Part shown: positions 9,545 through 20,219 of the stretch, in pieces | Position numbering within the stretch: the stretch's first letter is position 1 | How the letters are laid out: every line of letters begins with the position of its first letter | DNA from: Erinaceus europaeus | Lineage: Eukaryota > Chordata > Mammalia > Eulipotyphla > Erinaceidae | Assembly: GCF_950295315.1 (NCBI RefSeq) | Contig: NC_080179.1 | Coordinates: 70,244,615 to 70,308,614 of the forward strand | Reading direction: 5' to 3' | Length of the DNA stretch: 64,000 bases | Translations under genes and position numbers: made by a program | Notes under the pieces: model-generated | Databases searched by the model: none | What the model was told of the DNA's origin: nothing | Seen by the model: the letters and a program-made list of their open reading frames with translations, nothing else

Positions 9545-10149
9545 TTTGTTCATAAACAAATAGCCCCAGGGAAATTTTAACCTAGAAAATGTCAACAACC
9601 AGATCAAATTAATATTCTAGAAAAGGCAAACAAAGGATCTTTCAGGACTTTTGCTTAAGCTTCCTTTCTTTTAAAAACTCTATAAAATTGCTTGCTTATG
9701 CCTTTCATGTGTTCTATTCTCCCAGTGGTAAATGCTCTACATGTGTTTGTGAACTAGGCAGCAGGCTTCTGGCGGACCTGTATAGTTAGTTAATTTAAGA
9801 TCAAGTCACCAAGGTACAAAGCTGACCACGGCCCCTACCTCTGATGAGCTGTGAGCCTGTGAAGTCAGTGTGCTAAGAATGGAATTTCACAGTTGGGATT
9901 TTCTACCTCTGTGTTGTGAAAGAAATTATTTATAGTGTAATAGATTTTCTTGCTCAAGCAACTGCATCAGCACTCTGTAGTGTCAATCTTCAATCCCTCT
10001 TTACTTGTCCAAGAATCAAGTCAGGCCAGTGTGATGCCCTAGAAATCACTCTTCAGACCAGAGAAAGCAAGCAGGGGTTGTGTCACCTGCCATTCTTTTA
10101 AGGTCAGACCTGATAAGCAACTGGCTTTGGTGGGTTCTCCCCCTCTACA
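9545..10149. other. unassigned DNA
   Basis: No gene or repeat recognised. A short frame at 9916-10101 has no visible domain. Confidence 0.4.
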
Positions 10150-10435
10150 ACAGAGCAAGAAGGGATTTAAAACAGATAAATAAAAGATGATTTCACCCAC
10201 AGGTGGAACTTAAACAACAAGGGAAAACATAAAAAGAAAACTTGGACTGGATTTATTGTACTGCACCAAAGCAAAGGGCTCTGGGAAAGGAGTGCAGGGG
10301 CATGTGTGTTTGTGTAGGGGGTGGAGGAACTTAAGTTGGTGATGAGAGTATTTCTCATCCATCATGGTGAGATAAGAAATTGGATCCATGTATCAACAAC
10401 TGTATTATAGTCCATAAACCCCAATAAAGGGACAA
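10150..10435 (+). mobile_element. L1 3' UTR fragment
   Basis: Sense copy of the region starting 'GATGATTTCACCCACAGGTGG' (in part) with 'ATTTATTGTACTGCACCAAAG', as in the 3' UTR of the L1 at 20-24 kb, ending in CCCCAATAAAG. Confidence 0.65.
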
Positions 10436-10438
10436 GAG

Positions 10439-10520
10439 GAAATGGAGGAGGAATAGAAACAAGGAGAGGGAGAGAAGGAGGGAGAGGAAGAGAGGGGAGA
10501 AGGGAGGAGAAGGAGAAAAT
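10439..10520. repeat. GGA/GAA-rich purine tract
   Basis: Low-complexity AGGAG/GGAGA run on the plus strand. Confidence 0.85.
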
Positions 10521-10524
10521 TGTT

Positions 10525-10715
10525 AAGTAATTCTAATTTACATCTATTATTAAGAAAACAATTCTAGTTTGCACCTATTCTTATCTATTATTGTTAAGGA
10601 GAGAACTTTTAGTTTACATCAATTAGAATCAAGAAAAGTTTGACCTTTAAACACTTGTCTGTCAGAAAGGAACTTTAGTTTACATCGATTATTGAGAACT
10701 AAGTGAATTGTAGTT
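10525..10715. repeat. degenerate repeated motif TAGTTTACATC
   Basis: The motif 'TTCTAGTTTACATCTATTATT' (in variants) recurs four times at irregular 35-65 base spacing (near 10528, 10564, 10607 and 10675). Origin unknown. Confidence 0.55.
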
Positions 10716-10847
10716 TGATCCTTTCTGCATATCCTGTGGTGTAAAGAAACACCCAGCTTTACAGAATGACCTGACTTGAAAAATGTTGAGTCCTACACTC
10801 CATAGAAGAGGCAGAGATTACATAAGAATAAAAAGACAGAGAGAATT

Positions 10848-11020
10848 TTCTTTATAGGACAGAGAGAAATTTAGAGGAGAGGGGAAGATAGAGAGGAAGA
10901 AAGAGAGAAATAAATACCTGCAGGTGAGGAGCTGGGTTTTCGAACTGGGATTCTTACGCAGGTCCTTGTGGTTGATACTATGTGCACTTAACCCATCGCA
11001 CCACAGCCTGGAGCCCCTTT
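10848..11020 (-). mobile_element. SINE, tail-truncated
   Basis: Antisense GACAGAGAGAAATTTAGAG block, CCTGCAGGTGAGGAGC centre, and complement of the head ending CACAGCCTGGAGCC. Confidence 0.85.
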
Positions 11021-11135
11021 TATTGGCTCTTTTTCACCTCCATAGTCACTGAACTGTATAGTCAACAAGTACTGTATTATACTCTGTCTAGTATTTATGA
11101 GTCTAAGGATTTTTCAAAAACAAATGTGTGATAAT

Positions 11136-12161
11136 CAGAAGCAACCAATAGCACAGCTATATACATGATACAGGGTACTGTACAGCAAACCCTAACAAAA
11201 GGATTTTTCAAAGTTAACCCAATTACCAAATAATGTGATGATAACATTAACTATCAATTGTCTTTTGGAACCCTAAGACAGCGGGAACCTCACATCTCCA
11301 CTATAGAGCCTCTACTTCCCCCAGTCCTGGAACCCTTGGATAGGGCCCACTTTCCTGTATGCCTCTCCCAATCCATATCAAATAATATTGCATCTGCCGA
11401 TCACAACCTAATCAACGCAACGATTGCCACCTCAACATGCTTCACTTCAGACTGTGTCCAGAGACTTCACGTGTGGAATGACAACCCTTCAGCTTCATTA
11501 CTCGGGTGAGACCTTTCCTTTCATAGTATACTCTAATTCCATCTCAGGTGGTTCACTTTCTAACAAAGTCCCAAAACCTAGATATATACAAGTTTCTGTG
11601 AGAGAGAGCATGTGTTCACACGTATCCGTAAACTACTGCAAAATATATACCTGAAAGCAGAAGTACACTAGAGTTTGCAGTGAGTACCCCCCTAACACTT
11701 CCTCTCCACTATTCCAAGCTTTGGGTCCATGATTGCTCAACAATTTGTTTGGCTTCCTATGTTAACTCTCTTTTCAGTCACCAGGTTCCAGATGTCATCA
11801 GGATGCTGGCCAGGCTTCCCTAGACTGAAGACCCCACCATGTGTCCTGGAGCTCCGCTTCCCCAGAGACCCACCCTACTAGGGAAAGAGAGAGGCAGACT
11901 GGGAGTATGGATCGACCAGTCAACGCCCATGTTCAGTGGGGAAGCAATTACAGAAGCCAGACCTTCTACCTTCTGTAACCCACAATGACCCTGGGTCCAT
12001 GGTCCCAGAGGGATAGAGAATGGGAAAGCTATCAGGGAAGGGGGTGGGATATGGAGATTGGGGTGGTGGGAATTGTGTGGAATTGTACCCCTCCTACCCT
12101 ATGGTTTTGTTAATTAATCCTTTCTTAAATAAAAAATAAAATAAATAAAATAAATTTTAAA
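11136..12161 (+). mobile_element. L1 3' UTR insertion with 14-bp target duplication
   Basis: A 1026-bp 5'-truncated L1 made of 3' UTR only, flanked by AAATGTGTGATAAT at 11122-11135 and 12162-12175. It carries 'CCTAGATATATACAAG', the 'CAGTCACCAGGTTCCAGATG' block and the terminal 'CCCTATGGTTTTG', then an AATAAA-rich tail. The short frames at 11258 and 11424 lie in this UTR and are not genes. Confidence 0.88.
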
Positions 12162-12175
12162 AAATGTGTGATAAT

Positions 12176-12720
12176 AAAAGGGATATTATGTAGTCTTCTC
12201 AATAAAGGGACTTGGTTATTTCTATTTGCATATCAAGACTGAAATTTCTTTATAAATAAAACATGACATGAAACTAAATTTGTGTTTCAATGAAAACACT
12301 ATTAATAATACCATGAATTCAATAAAGTGCATTGCCCATATAAACAAATGAGCAAGTCCATTAAGTCAAATAACATAAAGCTAAGAGGTATTTTAGATAA
12401 GTCACAGAAGGCAATATTTGCAAAAAGTAACTTTTTTACACAATTCCTAGATTTCATTGAAAGAAAAATGTAAAACAGTCCCTTGACATTTATAATACAT
12501 GTCCTCAGAGATTCATTAATTCCAAAATCTTTCATCAGGATGGTTTCTGATGACTCCTGGTTCTCTTCCAAATCATATTTCCATCAAGAGTCACACATTT
12601 CCTAGGCAGATGTTAGTGTCACTCAAGTTTTATCCTATCATTCAATGACCATTGTCAAACACAGAACTGTTTTTTGTAAAAAATCAGCAGAGAACAACAA
12701 AGATTGAAAACCACAGTTAA
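12176..12720. other. unassigned AT-rich DNA
   Basis: No recognised feature. An 89-codon antisense frame (12302-12571) has no known motif and AT-driven composition. Confidence 0.4.
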
Positions 12721-12960
12721 GGGAACCTGGCGGTAGCACAGTGGGTTAAGCGTACATGGTGGAAAGCACAAGGACCAGTGTAAGGATCCTGGTTCAAGCC
12801 CTCGGCTCCTCACCTGCAGGGGGTTCGCTTCACAGGAGGTGAAACAGGTCTGCAGGTATCTGTCTTTCTCTCCCCCTCTCTGTCTTCCCCTCCTCTCTCC
12901 ATTTCTCTCTGTCCTATCCAATGACGATAAACAACAAGGGCAATAAAAGGGGGGGGAAGA
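12721..12960 (+). mobile_element. ERI-type SINE
   Basis: Head GGCGGTAGCACAGTGGGTTA, B box GGTTCAAGCCC, CCTGCAGG centre, CT-rich body, tail ACAACAAGGGCAATAAAAGG. Flanks AAACCACAGTTAA (12708-12720) and AAACTATAGTTAA (12961-12973) differ at two sites. Confidence 0.93.
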
Positions 12961-12973
12961 AAACTATAGTTAA

Positions 12974-13555
12974 TAAATGCCACATGTTCCAGCAATACTA
13001 CTCTATATATTTACCAGAATAATATAAAAACACTAATTGAGGAGGGGGTGTTCAAAACAACATTATTCACAATAGCCAAGACAGGAAAACAACCCAAATA
13101 CCGACCCGTGGATGATGACTGGGTGAAGAATTGTGGTGTGTATGCCCAACTGAATGCTGCTCAGATGGTAAAAGTAAATAAATAAATATGAAATCTTGCT
13201 CTTTGTGACAACATAAGTGGAACTCAAGGTGATTGTGCAAGGCAAAATAAGTCAGAAAATGAAAAACAATTACCAAGTGACTTCTCCTGCATGTTGAATA
13301 TAAATAGCCAAAGTAAATGAACTAGCAAATCAAAACAAGAATAACTCTTAGATTCAGCAAAAACAGATAATAGCTTCCACAGCAGTAGGTGAAGTGGTGT
13401 TGTGGGGGTTGGGGAGGGGTAGTAAGAATGGAGCTAGAATTTCGGTGCTGGATTCAGTGAGGCTTAAGCAATTGCACAGGTGTGAAGCTGTACTCCCAAA
13501 ATGTATATAGGAACAAGCTCATACAAACACACATACATATTAAAATGACATTCAA
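12974..13555 (+). mobile_element. old L1 ORF2 end and 3' UTR
   Basis: 'ACATTATTCACAATAGCCAAG', 'AAATAAGTCAGAAA' and the downstream 3' UTR-like G-rich stretch (about 13400) are in L1 order. Frames are broken throughout. Confidence 0.7.
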
Positions 13556-13559
13556 ATTC

Positions 13560-14185
13560 AGGAGCTAGGCAACTGTGCGTGCTCACCACAAAGCAAATGT
13601 CGGGCTGTCACCTCACTTTCTTAACCTAAGCTCAATTCATGCCTTTCCAAAATGGCAATAATCATATCACAGACCTTATGATCCAAGAAAAATCACTGCA
13701 AACTGCAAATGGCCAATCCTTGAAGAAATAAAAATCAATTGCTATCAATCATCTGATAATGATGCAAAGGTCACAGTGTGTTTGTAAATATCCTTGGATG
13801 AGCTCTCAAGAAGCATCAAAGGACTAATGGCTAAAAATGGAAAAAACGTAGCATTCAAAAACATGAGTATCATGAAATTAACATAGGTTTAAATAAATAA
13901 ATAAAAGTTGAGACAAGGACAGAGAAGATTAACTTTACGATAAACAAGTCCAAGAGGTTCCAGGTCAGACTGATTCACCACCAATGAAGACAGTGTCCTT
14001 GTGGGATCACTAAAGGTAGATGGCCTATTTAATATTCATATTCTTCTGACAAGTAAGATCAGGCGTACCTTTTACTCTATCCACATTTGTAACGAACATC
14101 TTTCCCCAAGTGAATATTTTTAGGTGATCTCTTCAGTGTTTATAATACTATTCTATTGCTATACTCTCCAAATAACATAGTCTCT
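13560..14185. other. unassigned DNA
   Basis: No gene or repeat recognised on either strand. Confidence 0.4.
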
Positions 14186-14440
14186 TTTATTTGCCCCCAG
14201 GGCTACTGCTAGGACTTCACACCTATAGGACGTCACTACTCCTAGAAAATTATTTTTTCCAGTTAGAAGGTGAGAAACAGAGAGGGAAAGAGAAGCAGAG
14301 AGAGACCACAGCTCCTGGAGCTTTTCTTTTGCATGATAAGCCCAGGGTGTGGCTGGGAGCTCAAACCCAAGTCCTTGTGCACAGCATAGCATGTACTCTG
14401 CTCTGAGAACCATCTTTTGGTCCCCAATAGATGCTAATTT
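14186..14440 (-). mobile_element. old SINE, antisense
   Basis: Complement of the tail module (GCCCCCAGGGCTACTGCTAG), a GA-rich body and a head complement with CTCAAACCCAAGTCC. Diverged. Confidence 0.75.
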
Positions 14441-14444
14441 TTAG

Positions 14445-14585
14445 ATATGAACAGAGAAGCAGGAAAAGTAAAGAAGCCCAGAGCACCAAAGCTTCCTTCA
14501 GTGTGGTAAGGGCCAGGTTCAAACCTGTGTCATACACATAACCATGCAACACACTCTCCAAGTGAGTTATTTCACCAGCCCCTAA
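14445..14585 (-). mobile_element. old SINE fragment, antisense
   Basis: 'GCCAGGTTCAAACCTGTGTC' is a B-box complement, followed by the head complement ending TCACCAGCCCC. Confidence 0.6.
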
Positions 14586-14782
14586 CTTTTTTAAAGTCAT
14601 AATAGAAATAGAAAGAAAAAAAAAGGCATAAACATGACAACAATTACCATGTGTTATATCAACACGTTTTGAGTTTCCAGGGTTGAAATCGAATTCCAAG
14701 CCAGGAGAAAGCTTGAGTGATCAACAAGGAAAAGGCATTTCTTTTAAAATAAAATAACTTTTAGTATTTCTTTAATATTTTT

Positions 14783-14997
14783 TAGAAATTTTATTATATT
14801 TATTTATTTAGTGGATAGAGACAGAAATCAAGAGGGAAGGGAGAGACAGGAGGAAGAGAGACAGAGAGACTCCTGCAGCCCTGCTTCAACACTTACAAAG
14901 CTTTCTGCCTGCAGGTGGGGACCAGGGACTTGAGCCATAATCCTTATGCACTGTAACATGGGCACTCAACCAGGCGCACCACCACCCAACCCCAACG
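14783..14997 (-). mobile_element. SINE with 16-bp target duplication
   Basis: Antisense copy: T-rich start, GAGACAGAAATCAAGAGG, CCTGCAGGTGGGGACC, CTTGAGCC, and a head complement CACCACCCAACCCC. Flanked by TTTCTTTAATATTTTT at 14767-14782 and 14998-15013. Confidence 0.92.
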
Positions 14998-15013
14998 TTT
15001 CTTTAATATTTTT

Positions 15014-15835
15014 AAAAGATCCCTTGCTTAATCCAGGGAAACCATAAGAAGAAACAGGTGCCAGATGCGGTGAGAGGACTGCAGCATGGAAGTGCTAGCA
15101 GCCCTGAGAAGAGAATGAAATGAGATCCTGGTCCTATAGGTTGCAACCTTGTAGGAACTACTCATGGGTGATGTCAGGAGGCTTTTCTCAGCAACTGGGA
15201 GACTCGGCCAAATGCCTGGATTTGACAAACTTCTTCCCCATCAGAATCCACTAAAACCGTAAAAATTCAAAAAACAAAGAAAGGAGGGGGTGGGGTGGGG
15301 AGGGGTAGGAAGGCTTCTCTCTTCTGTGGGCTGAAAACCATCTGTGTGTTTGAAGCACAGGGAAGGGGAAGCTTTGCTCAGCCAATGTATGCAAGACTGG
15401 AATATTTTAAAGAGCTAACCTAGCATGCCTGCACTTTAAAAAGTGAGAAAGCCTTTTGCCCTCGCCCTGCTGTTCTCTGCTCTTGACATCTGTCAAGTGT
15501 CTAGAAATGAAGGAGAAAAGCAAAAGAGGGTGATAAGGTAACACATCCCAGCAGTTCATTTCGGCTTAGCTTCTGTCCCACAAGCATCTGAATATGCACA
15601 GAGGTCAATTTAAAATTGAGGAAATACATCTGAGGAGATGTGAAACGTCGACAAGGAAGAGGATTTCTCTAGATGTCAGGGGACTTGTGTGAGATGGGCT
15701 GCTTAGTTGTTAGAAAGCAAGGAAGCTAATAATGTATTTCCTGTTCTTTCTGTCAGAATACGTAGTGTTACTGGAAGCCAGTCTTGGGGAGAGTCAGTTC
15801 GGCTAATTGTCCTTAATTTTGCAGCTGTGGGAACC
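15014..15835. other. unassigned DNA
   Basis: Single-copy-looking DNA with a G-rich stretch near 15285-15310. No defensible ORF. Confidence 0.4.
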
Positions 15836-15839
15836 AGCA

Positions 15840-15941
15840 AATTAGGTCACTCGGAAAATGTACTATTTTGCCATCTGCATGGCCCAGGTTTAAGCCTGCA
15901 CCGAAGGAAGCTCTAGTACTGTTTTCTATCTCCCATCCCAA

Positions 15942-15945
<4 letters not shown>
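15840..15945 (+). mobile_element. old SINE fragment
   Basis: 'GGCCCAGGTTTAAGCCTGCA' resembles the B-box region; the CT-rich body leads into the TG repeat. Confidence 0.5.

Positions 15946-16006
<61 letters not shown>
15945..16006. repeat. (TG)n microsatellite
   Basis: About 31 uninterrupted TG units. Confidence 0.97.
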
Positions 16007-16009
<3 letters not shown>

Positions 16010-16670
16010 AATACAGCTGTATAATCAAAAGACAAATATCAGTCCTGTCTCTAATTCCAACTCTCAAAATATCTTCAATCCCAAAAAACAGGAAAGACCC
16101 TTCATGAGTCGAATTTTTTTTTTCCCTACTGTTGCTCCTTCTAAGCTAGAAACCATTGCTTGGATTCATGTTCTTAGCAGCCTAACAAAAGCAACATATG
16201 CACTTCATTTACGATTCTCATGAGTGAAGTATACTAGGTGGGAAATTATATACTAGGATTACACGGGCAATTAACCAGCTCTGTCAGCTGAAGTAGTGAC
16301 AGCTGCTAATCATGTCTTTTAATTCCTGCCTATTTTTTAATCTGTTATTATTACTCTTTAACAATTTTCTCATCGTTTTACTTTCTCTCAATTTTTTTTT
16401 CCTCCTTCAGAAAATCCTAATTGAACTCTTCCTGACCTCCTATTATGCGGGACACATTCCCCCCTGGAAACTAGCTGCATGCCATTCCAGCTTCCTTAGT
16501 TTCCCAGCTCTAGCTCTCTCTGCTGATTGCAGCCAATTTTCTTTCAAAGGTCTAGGCAGACATCTCACGAAAGCTCTAAAGCACACTCCTGCTCTGTGAC
16601 CTCCAATGACTGTAAAATTTCAAGACATATTTCAGACTATGTGAGTCCAGCCTTATATAAATAAGAAAGC
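16010..16670. other. unassigned DNA
   Basis: AT-rich, no repeat recognised. A 95-codon frame at 16312-16599 is Leu/Phe-rich with no domain, probably chance. Confidence 0.4.
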
Positions 16671-16671
16671 T

Positions 16672-16672
<1 letters not shown>

Positions 16673-16727
<55 letters not shown>
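16673..16727. repeat. (GT)n microsatellite
   Basis: About 27 uninterrupted GT units; a short CT run follows at 16816-16840. Confidence 0.97.
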
Positions 16728-16728
<1 letters not shown>

Positions 16729-16840
16729 CAAAGACTCCACTCAAAATACTCACCCATAGGGTTTTCAGTCCTTTCATGGTTGGCCATTATTACACAACAT
16801 CCAAAAAAAAATCATTCTCTCTCTCTCTGTCTCTCTCTCT

Positions 16841-17298
16841 TATTTTTTCCTTATATATAGACATGTTGACTTCCTGCCCTATTTTTAAGTCCACAAGATC
16901 CCAGCAAACTACACTATCATTATCACCACTATGCCCTAAAAATCCTGAATGAGGGTAGTTGACTTAGTAGCAGCTCTACCCATTAGGGTTTCCAAAAGAA
17001 AGCAAGAGACTCCCCTGAAAGTAGTTTAAAAATAAATATAAATATAACTATTCAAGGATGTTATTAAATTCACAAACTATCAGGGTCACTAGGGGCTCCG
17101 TTCCCAGGAACATGTCTCCAAAGTGCCATAGAAGCCGCCTAAGGAAGGCATGGATCCTTTCTCCAAGAAATAATTTCAGAGCAGTACATGCTCCCACTTC
17201 TGGTACAAGTGCTGCTTCCAGTCCTCTCCCGCCCCTGAAAGTCATCCATCCCCATGGTCATGTGCACCAGACAGCAACATCAGCAATGCTCTGGCTGT
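16841..17298. other. unassigned DNA
   Basis: No gene or repeat recognised. Confidence 0.4.
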
Positions 17299-17311
17299 TT
17301 GGATTTCCCTT

Positions 17312-17333
17312 CTTCTTCTTCTAGCGTTTGCCA
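17312..17333 (-). mobile_element. 22-bp Vingi 3'-end insertion
   Basis: On the minus strand this is the last part of Vingi: GGCAAACGCTAG followed by AAGAAGAAG, as at 4.91 kb and 61.6 kb. It is flanked by the exact 13-bp duplication TTGGATTTCCCTT (17299-17311 and 17334-17346). The insert therefore contains only the last ~12 non-repeat bases of the element. This is what target-primed reverse transcription would leave if it stopped almost at once. Confidence 0.85.
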
Positions 17334-17346
17334 TTGGATTTCCCTT

Positions 17347-17900
17347 TTGGTATCAAACTCTGTCACAGACATGTCGCATCAGAAGCCCAGCATTCCACCG
17401 TTTACGTCCTTAGTTAGCACAATGCGGGACTTTCCCCAAATATACAAAGGTTTTAGGAAAACTAATAGGCAGCCAAGATGAGACAGATATGATCAAATGA
17501 AAAGCTGAGTCTTTGTCCCTCCGGTTGTATCCTCTCCCCACCCCACCCCCACTCTTGCCATTTTTACTGTTACACTATTACATTTGCAAGTAACTCAGGT
17601 CTGACAGTCAGAAGGGAGTGATGAATACTGTGCCTTCAACGACAACAAAAAAAACCAAACAAAAACAGTTTAGCAAGCATGGCTGTTATAAGTCTGGGGT
17701 GTAGAGAATAGTTTGAATGCTAACATCATCTTTAATTACCATACACATAAACAGCACTCTTGTTCAGCAAGGGCTAAAACCAACATAGTTTATATTTGCC
17801 AAGACAATATTGGAGGAAAACTTTATTTAAAAAACTCTTTTTTAAAATCAGTGGTTGTCCAAATTTACAACGACTCCACTGCTCTAGGCCATCTTCTTTC
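17347..17900. other. unassigned DNA
   Basis: No gene or repeat recognised; short C-rich run near 17535. Confidence 0.4.
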
Positions 17901-17904
17901 TTTG

Positions 17905-18025
17905 TTTCTGGTAACGACAGAGAATGAGAGAGAGGGAGAGAGAGAGAGAGAGAGAGACACTTGCAATATGGCTTCTCTACTCCTAAAGCTTTCCCCCTAT
18001 AGGTGAGAATTGGGGACTTGCTAAT
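17905..18025 (-). mobile_element. SINE fragment with (GA)n
   Basis: GA repeat expanded within the antisense SINE body, then 'ACACTTGCAATATGGCTTC' and a CCTATAGGTGAGAATTGGGG centre. Confidence 0.65.
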
Positions 18026-18049
18026 CTGCTCATCTGTCTAACAACAGTC

Positions 18050-18430
18050 AGTAAGAAAGTTATCTAGCCATAAGAAATGATGAGATTTTCTCTTTTGTTA
18101 GAACTGGGATGGAACTTGAAGGAACCAGGTTAAAAGAGATAAGCCAGAAGGGGGATGGGTACTGGATGGTCTCACACACAGATGAGACTTAAGAAAGAAA
18201 GGAAGGGAAGTGCAGGGTGGAACCTTGACTAGATGTGACCAATCACCATAGGACTCTAGGAAAGTGAAGTGAGAGGGGCTGATGTTGTCCTGTGATGAAG
18301 GAAGAAGACATGTTGGTGGAGGCTTAGACGTGCTGATATCGATCATGTGGAGATGAGAAATAACATCCTTGTAACAACCTTGTAAAATCAGCATCTCCTC
18401 AACAACGCAGTCTATGAAAAAAAAAATTGG
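18050..18430 (+). mobile_element. L1 3' UTR, older subfamily
   Basis: 'AAGAGATAAGCCAGAAGG', 'GGATGGTCTCACACACAGATG' (in part) and 'GTGGAACCTTGACTAGATG' follow L1 3' UTR order, like 57.4 kb. Confidence 0.65.
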
Positions 18431-18447
18431 TGGTTAAGAAAGAGAAA

Positions 18448-18635
18448 CTTGGGGGTCGCACCTGGTTGAGTACATGTTACACTGCACAAGCCACCACTCC
18501 CCACTCATGGGGGAAATCTTCACAAGCAGTAAAGCAGGACTGTAGGTGTCTCTCTGTTTCTCTCCCTTTCTACCTTCCCCTCCCCTCTCAATTTCTCTCT
18601 TTCTATATACAATAATAAATAAACACATACAGATT
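18448..18635 (+). mobile_element. SINE (GGTGG-type), head degraded
   Basis: 'CACCTGGTTGAGTACATGTT', CACTCATGGGGGAAATC centre, CT-rich body and AATAAATAAA tail. Confidence 0.85.
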
Positions 18636-18639
18636 TTTA

Positions 18640-20083
18640 AAAAATATCTTTTAAAGTATTTTTTTAAAGAAGTGAAAGTTGTGCTGAAGATAGCAAGTCT
18701 TGCCTTATGCTGTAAGGTTTCCCATAATGCAGTTGGGGACCTGAATATGACTAGCATGTGGGGGGCCCCGCCCTCCCGCTTGGTGGCTTGGTGTCTAGGT
18801 CCCAGAAGACTGTGGGAGCCACCCTTTACCTCTTATGCCACACCCCTAGGGTATCAATCCCTTCAAAGGGGAGCACATCAAATATTCTACTGAAGAGATG
18901 CTTCAGAAATCTTGCCATTTGAGGCACAGATGGTTAAATAAAGCTACTCCCCACATACACACACACACGATTCCCACCAGAAAAGAAGCTATCAGCTCAT
19001 ATACTTACGTGACTCTTCAACCCCTGACGTCTGTGATCCTATGATAGGATTCCAATTTGCCTTCCAGGAGAGCTGTCTGCTGAGCTAATGGTATGCACCC
19101 CTTTGTACTCAACTCTTATGTTTATTTCATTACAGTATTTACAAAAAGACCTGAGAAATAAGTCACTATGCAAATGAAAGTATGAATGCACGATTCAGAG
19201 GAATATTAAAATTCATTAACCTTATTTACACTGAAACTATTATTATGTATATTGGAGCACTGTACACCTGCCAGAATGCATGAGAAGGCCCATCAGCACT
19301 CCAGTGAATAATCTAGTCACCGTCTTTATTTTCTTGTCAAGTCAAGTAAAAACTTCCTCATCTTGGACACATTCAAATTCGCTACCAAGCTGATTTATTC
19401 ATTAGCCATTCTTATTTCTAGAGAAGTCGGATACAAGTTTCAAGCCCTCCTTTGACATATCAAGGATCTCTTCCTTTAAAGATTTTTTTCCCATCTTTAT
19501 TTTGGAGGACTGTGATTCTCTTATCACCCACTTGGCAAGGAAGTAGACCAGGCTCACCATCTTAGAAGCTGATGAATAAAGGTTGTATCTGCATGACATC
19601 CTCCCCCATGCCAAATCTTCAGTTCTACTGATAAAGGACAGGGAAAATATGAAAGAGAATAATCAAATTGCCAGATTGCTAAAAGGCAGAGAAATCAATC
19701 CACTGGATTTATTTTTATCTTTATTTTTATTTTTTAAGCCTTTCACTTCATACCACCTCCACCCAGCTAAGCGTACGGGATCAAAGTGAAACACTGAAAG
19801 AAAGGACAACCCTGCCATGGTGATATTTAATGTTCTCTGTGGCAATGAGAGTAAAAAAAAAAAAAAAAAAAAATCTGCCCTAGATGGCCTACTCAGATTA
19901 AAATTATATAGCATAAAAACAACTGGGAGGTGGGGGAAATGTGTGTTCTGCAACTGCTAACCAGTGGAGTAAATCCAAGACAGCTTTTTTTGGCTTTGCC
20001 AGTATTTTCAAACTGAGCAGTAAAACTGATGAGCAATCGGGACAAAAATGATACACAGCATAATTTTCTGAGGGAATTTATCT
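18640..20083. other. unassigned DNA
   Basis: No gene or repeat identified, apart from a poly(A) run at about 19853-19873. Contains a GC-richer patch at 18760-18850 with no ORF support. Confidence 0.4.
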
Positions 20084-20219
20084 AAAATTTAAAAAGATAG
20101 GGATGGACACTAATTAATGCTCAGTGGATCAGTCAATCAAGAGGACTTAACAATTATTAACATCTATGTACCCAATAAGAAGCCATGTAAACATATCAAA
20201 CATCTACTGAAAGAGATAC

